NCBI GenBank assembly: GCA_024529925.1
Contig: JAFEUB010000908.1
Location: 1,674,001-1,738,000 of the forward strand
From: Ophthalmolycus amberensis
Lineage: Eukaryota; Chordata; Actinopteri; Perciformes; Zoarcidae
Direction: 5' to 3'
Length of the DNA stretch: 64,000 nt
Position 1 is the first letter of the stretch, and the number at the start of each line of letters is the position of its first letter. A program made the position numbers and the translations under genes. The notes under the pieces are model-generated. The model made no database searches. It worked only from the letters and a program-made list of their open reading frames with translations, and was not told where the DNA came from. This document shows positions 56,522-64,000 of the stretch, one piece after another.

Positions 56522-59500
56522 TAGACAGAGGGAGAGAGAGAGGGGAGAATGAAAAACAAGCCCTCTTCATTGTGTTTACAGTCCAAGGTTAATGTGAATA
56601 TGTGGTTCAACAGCCCCTCAAGAGTGTGTATGCAGTTCTGCTGTTACTGTAGTGGAGCTAGTCGGACTCTAAACTGCAGACACACACGCTGTGCGGTCTG
56701 TGTTTCAATTTCCTTTCTCACATACACAAATGCATCTGAATAGCAATGAAAACAACTCTTCACAATCGCACAATTAAACATTTTCTCAACTTTTCCACAT
56801 AAAGTTTGAAAGGCTCATATTCAAACTTTTGAATAGAACTATGACTTAATGTAAAACGAACCAACAGTGTATACAAACGCAAAAACAGACATAAATTAAA
56901 CATTGGAAATGTCCAGCACATTTGCATAATGCTCACAGCTAAATGTATTTTTCAAATAAACCTGAACGGCCTTGGTGCAACAACCAAATGTCCCGAAAGG
57001 ATTGAAATCTTTCTCCGTCTCTCTCAGGCTCAACTTCACTTTCTCACATACAAAGAGTCTCTCTGATACAACTGTGTAGGAGAATTGGCAAGAAGCTATT
57101 CAATAATTCATATTTGTATACTAATAAGCAAAACAACCATTTCCCTTCATATAGAAGAAAAAGCTGTTAGGACTGTGTAAGCTCAACAACTGAAACTTGC
57201 ATACAGACAAAACACATGCTCACATATATATACATATTTTTTCTCTAAAATTATCCATATTCCTACAAATTAGTAGAATTTACAAATCTGTAACGCTGAT
57301 AAACACTGGAATAATCTGTATCTAAACAAAGTGCAAAAGAGGAGCAAACATGTCTTCAGTCAAGCAAACAAAGGAGCTCATTTGTCTTAAACCTATTCTG
57401 GTAGAAGCTATAAATACCTGCACACTTACAAACATCTTCCCGCAGATACACACCGTGCTCCTGCTATAAATATACGGTACAGCAGGCATATATTCTACGC
57501 TAAATATTTTGAGTGCCTGCTTCTCTAATCGCTCATTGTATCGTTATCACACAACTAATGAATTACTCCTCTCTGTCCTGATGTTTGTATGAAACCACAA
57601 TACCCTCTTTTATGTTTTAAAAATATATTGCTTTCTTCTCCGGTTGCCTGAGGTTGTTTAACCTGCCGTCCCCCTTCATTCCTCCTGCATTTGGTTATAG
57701 TAGCTGAAGGCGAAGTTTTGACTGGCAGCTAGAGGAACCGGACACCCAGGCTCAGCAGTGGCCAGCCCTGCCCCGTCTCCGTGCCCCCCGGCTGGGTGAT
57801 AGGGGCCCTGTAGTGCCTGGACCTTTCCACCAGGACTAGGCGATCACAGCCACCACCCCCCCATTGCTTGCTACACCAGACAGCAAGCTCTTCGCCTGGG
57901 GAAGAGGGAGTGGGAAGGAGCCTGCTGTGGATGTCAGCGACCAGAGAGAAACATGGGGGGGGAAACAACGATAAAAACGTGGTGGATCGAAGGACAAATA
58001 GAGGGGGGGGGGGGGGGAGGATGCTAAATGAAGCTCCAGACGTAGTCTATGGGAACAATTTGTAGATGACTGTGTGGTCAGAGACGCATTATGTAGTGGT
58101 CGGTGATGGATCACGGTATCTGAACATGCACCGTGCCCCACTCCTGCTTTATACTGCTGAATCCTTACCTGTGTGGTAATGTAAAAATGTTTATATAAAC
58201 AGTGTGGTATCTTTCTCTGTATATGTACTTCTATATTATTCAAATTCTGCAAACTCTAATGTATTTTTGAGAGCATGTAAATAAGTGTAAATTCTATTTG
58301 CTACTGAAACAAAATCTTTCCATATTTTTCCTTCTCATACTACCACTGTATTAAATACTAGCTGTAATTATCTGAACGACTAAAGAACAGTGGGGATAAA
58401 TATCCATTTAAGAGTCAGTTTAGTTCTTTTCCATAACAGACATTTGATGTTGACACCAAAACCACTTGCCGCAATTTACCCTTTAAAAAAGCAAATCTAT
58501 TTTGTCATAAAAATCGATCATTTATTTTTAAATGATTTGTGCTTTAACAAGTCTTTGGTGAAATGCACCGGACTTTCTAAGAACAGAACTATTTAACTGT
58601 CATAAAACATAGTAAAACAATATTTTCCACTGACAAACCTGCAAACCATTTCAGATATATTTTAAGGCTGCATTTGAACTGGGCAAACTTCACATCTAAG
58701 CACAAGCTGAATTTCAAATGAGATGCATAATTAAAATAGACAATCAGAAAGTTGCACAAAGTAAAACAGCGGCAGTAAATGTGTAATATTTTGGCTAAAA
58801 TACCAATACACAGAAGCAGCACACTAATTTATTCCGACAAGTCTCTGTAGTTGAATTTTAGCATGGTTATTATCTTTGCTGCTTTCTCTTAATATTAAGA
58901 AATCCCCTGAACACGTGAGGATATATTAAAAATGTTAACAAAATAGAGAAGTCGAAATGATTTATTCAAGCACTCATTGCGGCGGGTTGAGAGTTGTATC
59001 TTGCATTATTTGTTGGAAAACACAGCCCGCGTCCTCACGGCTCTGAGCCGCGGCACTGTGGGAGGGTAATATTCAGTACTTTGGCTTACATTAACCACAC
59101 ACCAGGCTAACTTTCCCCCTGCTCTGTCTCAGTGGAGTGAAACTGAAGTTTGGATTTCAGAGTTCCCCTTTATCTCTCTTACATCAATTTCCGTGCTGGC
59201 ACTAAGTGTTGCCAGATAGCAACTAGAAGTCCTGTTAAGTTCGAGGGAACGAGAGAGAGGGAGGGAGTCCGTGTCCTGTTTGTGAACGGACCGACCCATC
59301 GTTCAGTGGTGCTAGACTGCCCCCTGCTGCAGCCCTGCAGAACATAGATCTGCAGCACAATCACTGCTGTTCATCCGATAAAAAAAGCAGCCTGAATGAC
59401 TAAGCCTAATGTGTCAAAGCCAATCATTTTGTAATAACATGAAAAAATTAAAACAAAGCATCCACCATTTTATGGCTCCAGAAATGAAACTGCACACGGG

Positions 59501-62500
59501 TACCTATGAGAAGAAAGGATGCCGAGTCCCTGACGTCGCAACAAAAGGCCTCACGCACTTTCTGTCGAGTCTTTATCTCTGGTGATTAAACTCTGACTTG
59601 GTATTCTCTGTTAGTCATGCCACTATATTTCAACTATCATTCATTTTTGCAAATCAAGAGAGCAGTAAAATGTAAAAGTATATCTTTCAAAGCTGTCCCT
59701 TGCTGTGGGCAAAGACGAACTACCGACTTTAAAACTTTTCAAAGTTAGACAGGTTCTTTGAAGAGGAGTCAAAGGAGCAATTTAAAGAGACCTGGAGTGG
59801 TGTGTACCACTGACTGCTATGGCGTCTCTGCACTGTGTGTGGGTGTATGTGTATCAAACTGCCAGCCAGGCATGCGCAAACACACACTCCAATAGTTGCT
59901 TCTGTACCTGTCTTTGCTTTTTTCCCCCTTTTTTTATTTCAGCAGGGTGAATTTTTATCTAAATGCAAAGCAGGTGATAGGTGCTCCAGTTTCCTCTAGA
60001 AGTAGCTCCCTTGTCTGGGCTCTCTTCCTGATAAGAGTCCTACTTTGCCTGACATAAAAGAGCCCAGTATCATTTCCCCTGCCTCCCCAACAACCCCCAG
60101 CTCGCTGCCCTCGCCCTTCCCCGAGCTTCACAAAGCTGCCTCTATTTGCTCCCAATTCAGAGCCCAATTGCAGATAAAGTTACAGCAAATTTGTTTGGAG
60201 GAAGAGCTGCTGAGGCCTGCGGTCCCTGGGGCAATAACAGCCTTGTCTTGCAGGGGCCGTGGGGAGAGCTGGCAGCAGCGGGAGAACAGAACCCAACACC
60301 GCTCAGCCCCACAATGGCCTCAACTCTCTGGGAGAGAAGGGGAGGGAGCGATAAAGAGGAACAGGGATGGATGGACAGAGAGAAGGGAGAGGCAGTCCGC
60401 TTGCAGGTGTGGAGAGAGGAAGCAGTCGCTTAACCCCGAGACAAGGAGACGGAGACACCAAGACCGACCCACACACACACACACACACCACCCATCATGC
60501 AGGACAGGAGGTAACTCCAGTCCCGTCCATTGTGCCAACGCCTCAGGCAAAGCTGCCACGGTGGCTGATTCACTGTCGGGATGGGTGGGTGACAGCAGTG
60601 TGGGTGTGAGAGAGAGAGAGAGAGAGAAAGGCTGCATGTGAGACTATGCGACATCTCTCTTTCTCTCACACGCACACAAAACACACACAACATACACACT
60701 AATCACAGCTGGCACGAATGGGCGATGTGTACATGCGGCTGGCATTTCAGAATTGGGCAGAAGACCGAGTAAGAGACCATGAAGAAAATGTTGAGCGTTG
60801 TTAGGTAGGGAACGTTGTGATGTGACACAGTATGACCACTGCATTTTGATGCACTATTGCATTCACAAAATACCAGAACTATATGAACACACTTACACAC
60901 ACCCCCCCCCCCCCCCAGGCCTACTTAACAGTTAAGAAGTGCCCACATTTGTACGTTTAGGGTTTGAATTGCTCACAACTTCACCTCCGTAGGTACAGCC
61001 GCATTGGAAAGTTAAGTGTAACATCTGTCTTAGAAAGACAGCCAGACAGAAACACAAGTGCACATGTGAACAGACACACATGCCCATAATCACACAGCCG
61101 CACACCTTCATGAACACACCACCTTGGCCAGATGGCCCCCCATAAAAACCCACTTAAAGAGATGAGCGAAGTGATTAAGAGGCCTCTCAAAGTGAGGCAG
61201 AAATGAGAGAAGGATGAAGAAATGGATGGGGAGGGAGGGAGTACCTGTGTAGAGAGAGAGAGGCCCTAAATACTCTGATGCTTTTAGCTAAGTGCACACT
61301 CCTATGATAACAGACTCCCAAAAGAGCGAGAGGGGGGGGGGCACAATGACACCTACATTTCAGACTTTCTATAAACTACAAAATGCTACGTCCTTGGCCC
61401 AGATACATTCTTTATCGTCATCTGAATCCTCTGAATTGAACAGAGTACAATGAGAATATGAACAGTTGGCACCGTTACTCAGAAACGGATGCGCTATACA
61501 CCGTTTCTCAAAAAGGGCTGTACGAGGCATGCGTGTGTTGACACGGAGGCTGCGCTACCCAAGGCCGCATCCACCGCTATTCAGCATGTAGATTGGCAAT
61601 TCTGAGGTGACCTTGTTTTCCTTGACATTTTTTTTGTCTGACATTTTCATTTATTTTTAAAAGATAAGGGGGGGGTTTAGGCCCAGTTCAGCCTTACATG
61701 AGAGAAAATTCAAAACGTACACGCCAGGCTCAGACATGAGCGCGCTTGCACACACAGAGGGAAAATGTTAACTGATCAATACTATGTCTCTTCTGACCCA
61801 TGTCTTGTGATGACACTGTGACCTGCTGTACAAACACACACACACACACACACACACTTGCAGTCTCTGCAGAGATGAAGCTGGTGTCAGACCGCCAAAT
61901 GCTGCTAATGTCTAATGTCTGCTGTGGAGACACTTAGTGCCCTCATGGTAAAGGGCTGGGGCGGGGCAGGTCCACCTGTCCTGCAGCTACTTAAGTCAGG
62001 ACACTAAACCAGACAGGATTAAATGCCTGCTCTGTCATCTTTAGGGTAGGGAACTCCATACAGCCACTCACCGTCCTGCAGGAGAATGTCTTTTACCGAT
62101 AGCTCTGCTGTCCAATTACACTTCACCTTTTAATACCAGACACAGATGACAGGAGGAGGAGAGGGAAAAGGAGAGAGAGAGAGAGGATGAAGAGGAGGCT
62201 GACGGGCAAAGAAAGAAAGAAGCTGCCATTTCCACTGTCTGCAAAAACAGCTTGTCGCACATCAATAGATTATAGCTGCATTTTCTAAGTATTTCAACGT
62301 CTGAGGGTCTCATTTTAAATAGTGTTTAATCTACAACACCAACTCGTCCCACATTCCCAGCAAATGAGTGTCACAACAGACACTGTATATACACAGTACC
62401 AAGTGTGATTTTAAATTAACACAAAGCTAGAAAAGGGATTTAATCGAGACGATGATATCAAGATATTTGAGTGTGTGAGTAACAGTCTGTAGTGGAGGAT

Positions 62501-63075
62501 ACAGTGTGGGAATGTACTTAAATGTGCTTGAGACGTCAACAACCCCTTGTGTTAGAGTGTGAAATTACCAGTGAGGGATCCATACTTTGTTAGCAGAAAT
62601 GGTCCTACTGCCTCCGTGAACATGTTCCTCTCCTGCTGCGTGTGTGCAGATGTTCAAAGTGTAATCGGTGAAATATAAGACTATTGTACTGATCCATTAA
62701 TATGAGTTGGGTTCATTTCATTCACAAAAAGTGTGAGATAAACGCTTTCACTAAATAGTATGCCCAACTATATTAAAGTACATTTCTGGGACTCGGTACA
62801 CCAAATTAATTATAAAACAGCAACATCTTTGCGGCTATAGAGTCATGTTTCACAAAAAGACAAAACATTTGGTCCCGTTTTTAGTTTCTGTGCAAAAGTG
62901 TATGTGATGCCATTTATGGTCCTGCACATGTATATGTAAGTGCATCTCTACATACTACAAAAGCACAGATGCTCCTCTGTGGAGAGTCCCATTCGAAGCA
63001 GCTGTTGATGTAGCAGCCTGTGTTGAGCAGGAACATGATGCAGCGTCTAACTCTGTTGAAGTTTTGCAACAGCAG
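22605..63075 (-). CDS. mctp1: mctp1 (multiple C2 and transmembrane domain-containing protein 1), C-terminal part, 7 spliced exons
   Basis: Exons in gene order are 63075-62959, 55224-55108, 45226-45170, 31114-31005, 30241-30132, 29845-29748 and 22676-22605, 681 nt in total (226 residues plus TAG). Every junction keeps frame. MCTP proteins carry three calcium-binding C2 domains followed by two membrane-embedded segments. They act at ER and vesicle membranes, and fly Mctp acts in presynaptic homeostasis. Visible here are the helix before the membrane (LLLQNF through CFEWDSP), membrane segment 1 (VVWNFELYMIP region), an acidic loop, the FMNKLYAIQ helix, membrane segment 2 (IPLRYIVLAWG), the NKFTKKL segment and a KRKKNN tail. 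WNFELYMIP, DSE-KGF and SP-KRKKNN fit MCTP1 rather than MCTP2, and the slf1 neighbour agrees. The C2 exons lie to the right of the window. A teleost a/b paralogue cannot be decided. Confidence 0.95.
22707..22766. repeat. 60-bp perfect alternating purine-pyrimidine tract
   Basis: GCATGCACATGCGCGCGCGC continues into about 19 CA units and ACGCAC with no break in purine-pyrimidine alternation. This is a classic Z-DNA-prone sequence. It is about 30 bp upstream of the last mctp1 acceptor. Confidence 0.95.
24632..24662. repeat. (CA)15 microsatellite
   Basis: A perfect CA tract in the last mctp1 intron. Confidence 0.95.
25038..25077. repeat. (GACGAA)n/(GAA)n tract
   Basis: GACGAA units change into GAA and GAG units. 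It reads as an acidic stretch in one frame but has no coding context. Confidence 0.85.
25229..25264. repeat. (GT)14 plus GCGTGCGC
   Basis: A GT tract extended by CG-containing alternating sequence, Z-DNA-prone. Confidence 0.93.
28139..28160. repeat. Perfect 22-bp palindrome
   Basis: Each arm is CAGAGCAGAAC and its exact reverse complement, with no spacer. The centre is AGAACGTTCT. Confidence 0.95.
29748..29845 (-). CDS. mctp1: mctp1 exon after the second membrane segment
   Basis: A 98-nt exon between acceptor CTCTACAG and donor GTGGGT. It encodes G-VNKFTKKLRDPYTIDNNELL, then DFLSRVPSDVQV, the strongly conserved post-membrane segment. The donor is weak. An alternative GT at 29743-29742 (GTGAAC) would add one base-shifted sequence and break frame with the last exon, so GTG|GTGGGT was chosen. 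It gives QV-VQY as in human. Confidence 0.95.
30132..30241 (-). CDS. mctp1: mctp1 exon encoding the second membrane segment
   Basis: A 110-nt exon whose first base completes the N codon and whose last base is the G of a glycine codon. The acceptor is CTTTTCAG and the donor GTGAGC. It encodes TFNWTVPFLSWLTIV, a hydrophobic core, and then IPLRYIVLAW, all hallmark MCTP sequence. The hydrophobic core carries A-T-I-T-I-Y-Y where human MCTP1 has a more leucine/valine-rich stretch. Confidence 0.96.
30242..31004 (-). other. mctp1: mctp1 intron, 0.76 kb
   Basis: No coding signal. One short TG tract lies at about 30719-30730. Confidence 0.85.
31005..31114 (-). CDS. mctp1: mctp1 exon between the membrane segments (KGFMNKLYAIQ helix)
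   Basis: A 110-nt exon between acceptor CTCTTACAG and donor GTGAGT. It enters in phase 0 and leaves with two bases (AA) of an asparagine codon. It encodes DSERKGFMNKLYAIQDVCIS, then VQNALDEVASYGERIK, nearly identical to the MCTP1 family helix. It probably lies between the membrane segments and is amphipathic. Confidence 0.96.
31664..31684. repeat. Poly-G tract, 21 nt
   Basis: 21 consecutive G on the + strand within the long mctp1 intron. Confidence 0.9.
33215..33249. repeat. (CA)17 microsatellite
   Basis: A perfect CA tract in the 14-kb mctp1 intron. Confidence 0.95.
37695..37766. repeat. (GTCT)18 tetranucleotide microsatellite
   Basis: 72 bp of perfect GTCT units in the long mctp1 intron, preceded by a C-rich stretch. 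Confidence 0.97.
39054..39082. repeat. Poly-G tract, 29 nt
   Basis: 29 consecutive G on the + strand (C on the mctp1 sense strand). It can form G-quadruplex structures. The exact length is likely to be uncertain for technical reasons. Confidence 0.9.
41704..41787. repeat. Interrupted (CT)n/CTCG tract followed by C18
   Basis: CT dinucleotides with regular CTCG interruptions run from 41704 to 41768, then 18 C residues. The whole is a homopyrimidine-rich block of about 84 bp. Confidence 0.9.
43322..43363. repeat. 21-bp tandem duplication
   Basis: ACCTCATATCCAATGTAAAA plus one base occurs twice head to tail (43322-43342 and 43343-43363), differing only in the last base. Confidence 0.93.
43426..43443. 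repeat. Poly-G tract, 18 nt
   Basis: 18 consecutive G on the + strand, close to the 21-bp tandem duplication at 43322-43363. Confidence 0.9.
45104..45149. repeat. 46-bp alternating purine-pyrimidine (TG/CG) tract
   Basis: Unbroken alternation of purine and pyrimidine, mostly TG with CG and TGCG units, 20 nt past the donor of the 57-nt mctp1 exon (CA-rich on the mctp1 sense strand). Confidence 0.93.
45170..45226 (-). CDS. mctp1: mctp1 57-nt acidic loop exon
   Basis: A 57-nt phase 0-0 exon encodes 19 residues, QAVEDLLEDEDEDFDKDDK, of which 11 are Asp or Glu. Human MCTP1 has the equivalent V-E-D-M-L-E-D-E-acidic-D-K-D-D-K stretch. The acceptor is AACTGTCAG and the donor GTAATT. Introns of 9.9 kb and 14.1 kb flank it. 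Being frame-neutral it could be skipped, which would remove the acidic loop between the two membrane segments. Confidence 0.93.
49025..49061. repeat. (GT)18 microsatellite
   Basis: A perfect GT tract in the 9.9-kb mctp1 intron. Confidence 0.95.
51299..51318. repeat. Poly-G tract, 20 nt
   Basis: 20 consecutive G on the + strand in an mctp1 intron. Confidence 0.9.
51788..51812. repeat. Perfect inverted repeat, 10-bp arms, 5-nt loop
   Basis: GTCCATAGCC and GGCTATGGAC flank CCGTC. It is in an mctp1 intron and could fold as a hairpin in DNA or RNA. Confidence 0.93.
55108..55224 (-). CDS. mctp1: mctp1 exon encoding the first membrane segment
   Basis: A 117-nt phase 0-0 exon between acceptor TCTCTTCAG and donor GTGAGC. 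It encodes LFVIVVWNFELYMIPLALLL followed by PLVWNYILIASGKDTRQDV. The hydrophobic stretch is long, interrupted by the N-F-E and W-N-Y motifs, and is the reticulon-like hairpin region of MCTP proteins. It ends in the conserved S-G-K-D-x-R-Q motif on the loop side. Confidence 0.96.
55225..62958 (-). other. mctp1: mctp1 intron, 7.7 kb
   Basis: It includes a protein-like but unassigned ORF block (55310-55800), a (TG)n-G17 tract at 56483-56520, G15 at 58003-58017, a C run near 60902 and CA tracts at 60470-60490 and 61831-61857. No gene is supported. Confidence 0.75.
56483..56520. repeat. (TG)n followed by G17
   Basis: A TG dinucleotide tract runs directly into 17 G residues, a compound Z-DNA/G-quadruplex-prone sequence. 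Confidence 0.9.
62959..63075 (-). CDS. mctp1: mctp1 exon before the first membrane segment
   Basis: A 117-nt phase 0-0 exon between acceptor TTTTTAG and donor GTAGTA. It encodes 39 residues starting LLLQNFNRVRRC and ending DSPQRSICAF. Human MCTP1 has the very similar L-L-L-R-N-F ... C-F-D-W-D-S-P block at the same place. It leads straight into the first hydrophobic segment encoded by the next exon. It is the most 5' mctp1 exon in this window. Confidence 0.93.
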
Positions 63076-64000
63076 CTAAAAAGGAGACAAAAACAAAATG
63101 GCAAACGTTTAAAACATATGAACGCTTAAGGTCAGGAACGTGCTGTAGCTAGGGAAACAGCATTGTGTGATAAATATTGTACATCGCTGCTTTGTAAAAG
63201 TGGTAGATACAGTATGTCAACATATGGACATTCAGTTAAAAAAATTAAATAAAATGCTGTACTTTTATAAAATTGATGACTTTGTGACATGTACAATTGG
63301 AAAAAACACAAAACGTCGTTTGATATTTATCACATATGCTGCACGTTTAGTGCTCAGTGTAAACTTTTATGAAAAGACAAAGTCAACGAACAAAAATATG
63401 AATACAAACATCAGTACAGCCGTTACAGCCCGTCTGATGTAGTGATTTGTGATGACACACTTTTAAACAGGTCAATTTTCCCTCTTTCATGTTAAGTTAT
63501 GGTGTGAATTCTTCACTATATGTTCCATCATATAATTAGCCCCTTAGTTAAAATGACAATAAGTCTTAATATGGTAGGTACATACCCCATTGTGTCTCAT
63601 TCTGCTGTCACTTTTGAAAGTCAACTGTTGCATTACTTTTTACAACTTGAGATATCCAGCTTTGACCTCACTTTGGCTTTAGTATTACATTAAAGCTCTG
63701 AGGACACCATGAGGACATTTAGTGTGCTTTACTTCTTTGGATAGCTATATATGGATGTGGATCAGCATACAGGACAAACGGCCACTTTAAGTGTGACAAG
63801 CTGAGTCACAATGTTTCTTTAAGTCTCCTCTCCCAGTGATAAAGTTAAGTACAACAATAAAAATTTCCAACTGAGTCTCAGGATTCTCCTCCGAGGGTTC
63901 TCCGTGCGTCCTGGCCGGATATGAGAGCGAGAGCTGGCTAACTGCTGTCCTCCCCACGGGTTGCCAACCGTTCAGGGAATAGCATAACAGCAGCGCAGGA
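63076..64000 (-). other. mctp1: mctp1 intron, right edge
   Basis: Sequence upstream of the first visible mctp1 exon. I found no exon resembling the C2C domain or the segment before L-L-L-x-N-F. It is AT-rich, turning GC-rich near 63880-64000 without a recognisable coding match. Confidence 0.6.

Noticed and set aside
60045..60641. 198-codon + strand ORF
   Set aside because: Low-complexity R/E/S/T-rich translation across GA and CA tracts in an mctp1 intron; no family match.
22605..63075. mctp2 as the identity of the minus-strand gene
   Set aside because: The W-N-F-E-L-Y-M-I-P, D-S-E-x-K-G-F and K-R-K-K-N-N segments match MCTP1. Remembered MCTP2 differs at all three, and the slf1 neighbour also points to MCTP1.
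63880..64000. GC-richer right edge as a possible further mctp1 exon
   Set aside because: None of the minus-strand frames resembles the MCTP1 sequence expected before L-L-L-x-N-F, and no clear acceptor/donor pair was found.

Overview
The window looks like nuclear DNA of a ray-finned (teleost-type) fish. The genes have short exons in long introns with GT/AG splice sites. (CA/TG)n and (CT)n microsatellites and poly-G/C tracts are dense, and there is no operon-like packing. The lineage is inferred from this texture and from protein similarity; no species can be named.

The window holds parts of two genes that meet tail to tail. On the + strand (about 1047-19250) are the last four coding exons of slf1 (SMC5-SMC6 complex localization factor 1, also ANKRD32). 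They encode a short linker, the ankyrin repeats and the whole C-terminus. The BRCT-domain exons would lie left of the window. On the - strand (about 19935-63075) are the last seven coding exons of mctp1 (multiple C2 and transmembrane domain protein 1). They encode 226 residues: the two membrane-embedded segments, the acidic loop between them and the C-terminal tail. The C2-domain exons would lie right of the window. Every exon junction keeps frame, and the joined proteins align by eye with remembered human SLF1 and MCTP1. As far as I recall, the two genes are also convergent neighbours on human 5q15, so this is conserved synteny.

Layout: 1-1046 intron or unassigned; slf1 exons at 1047-1126, 5495-5587, 6794-6976 and 18432-18928; slf1 3'UTR to about 19250; a gap of about 0.7 kb; mctp1 3'UTR about 19935-22604; mctp1 exons (gene order runs right to left) at 62959-63075, 55108-55224, 45170-45226, 31005-31114, 30132-30241, 29748-29845 and 22605-22676; intron to the right edge. 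More than 90% of the window is intron. Its most conspicuous contents are a perfect (CT)118 tract, a perfect (AT)130 tract, an (GTCT)18 tract, a G29 run, several Z-DNA-prone tracts and one probable interspersed repeat.

The two genes have unrelated jobs: nuclear DNA repair for slf1, and calcium signalling at ER/vesicle membranes for mctp1. I saw no novel multi-gene system. The points most worth a second look are CA/TG repeats sitting beside splice sites of three exons, a 9-nt tandem splice acceptor in slf1, a frame-neutral 57-nt acidic exon in mctp1, a perfect 22-bp palindrome and a protein-like intronic ORF of unknown origin.
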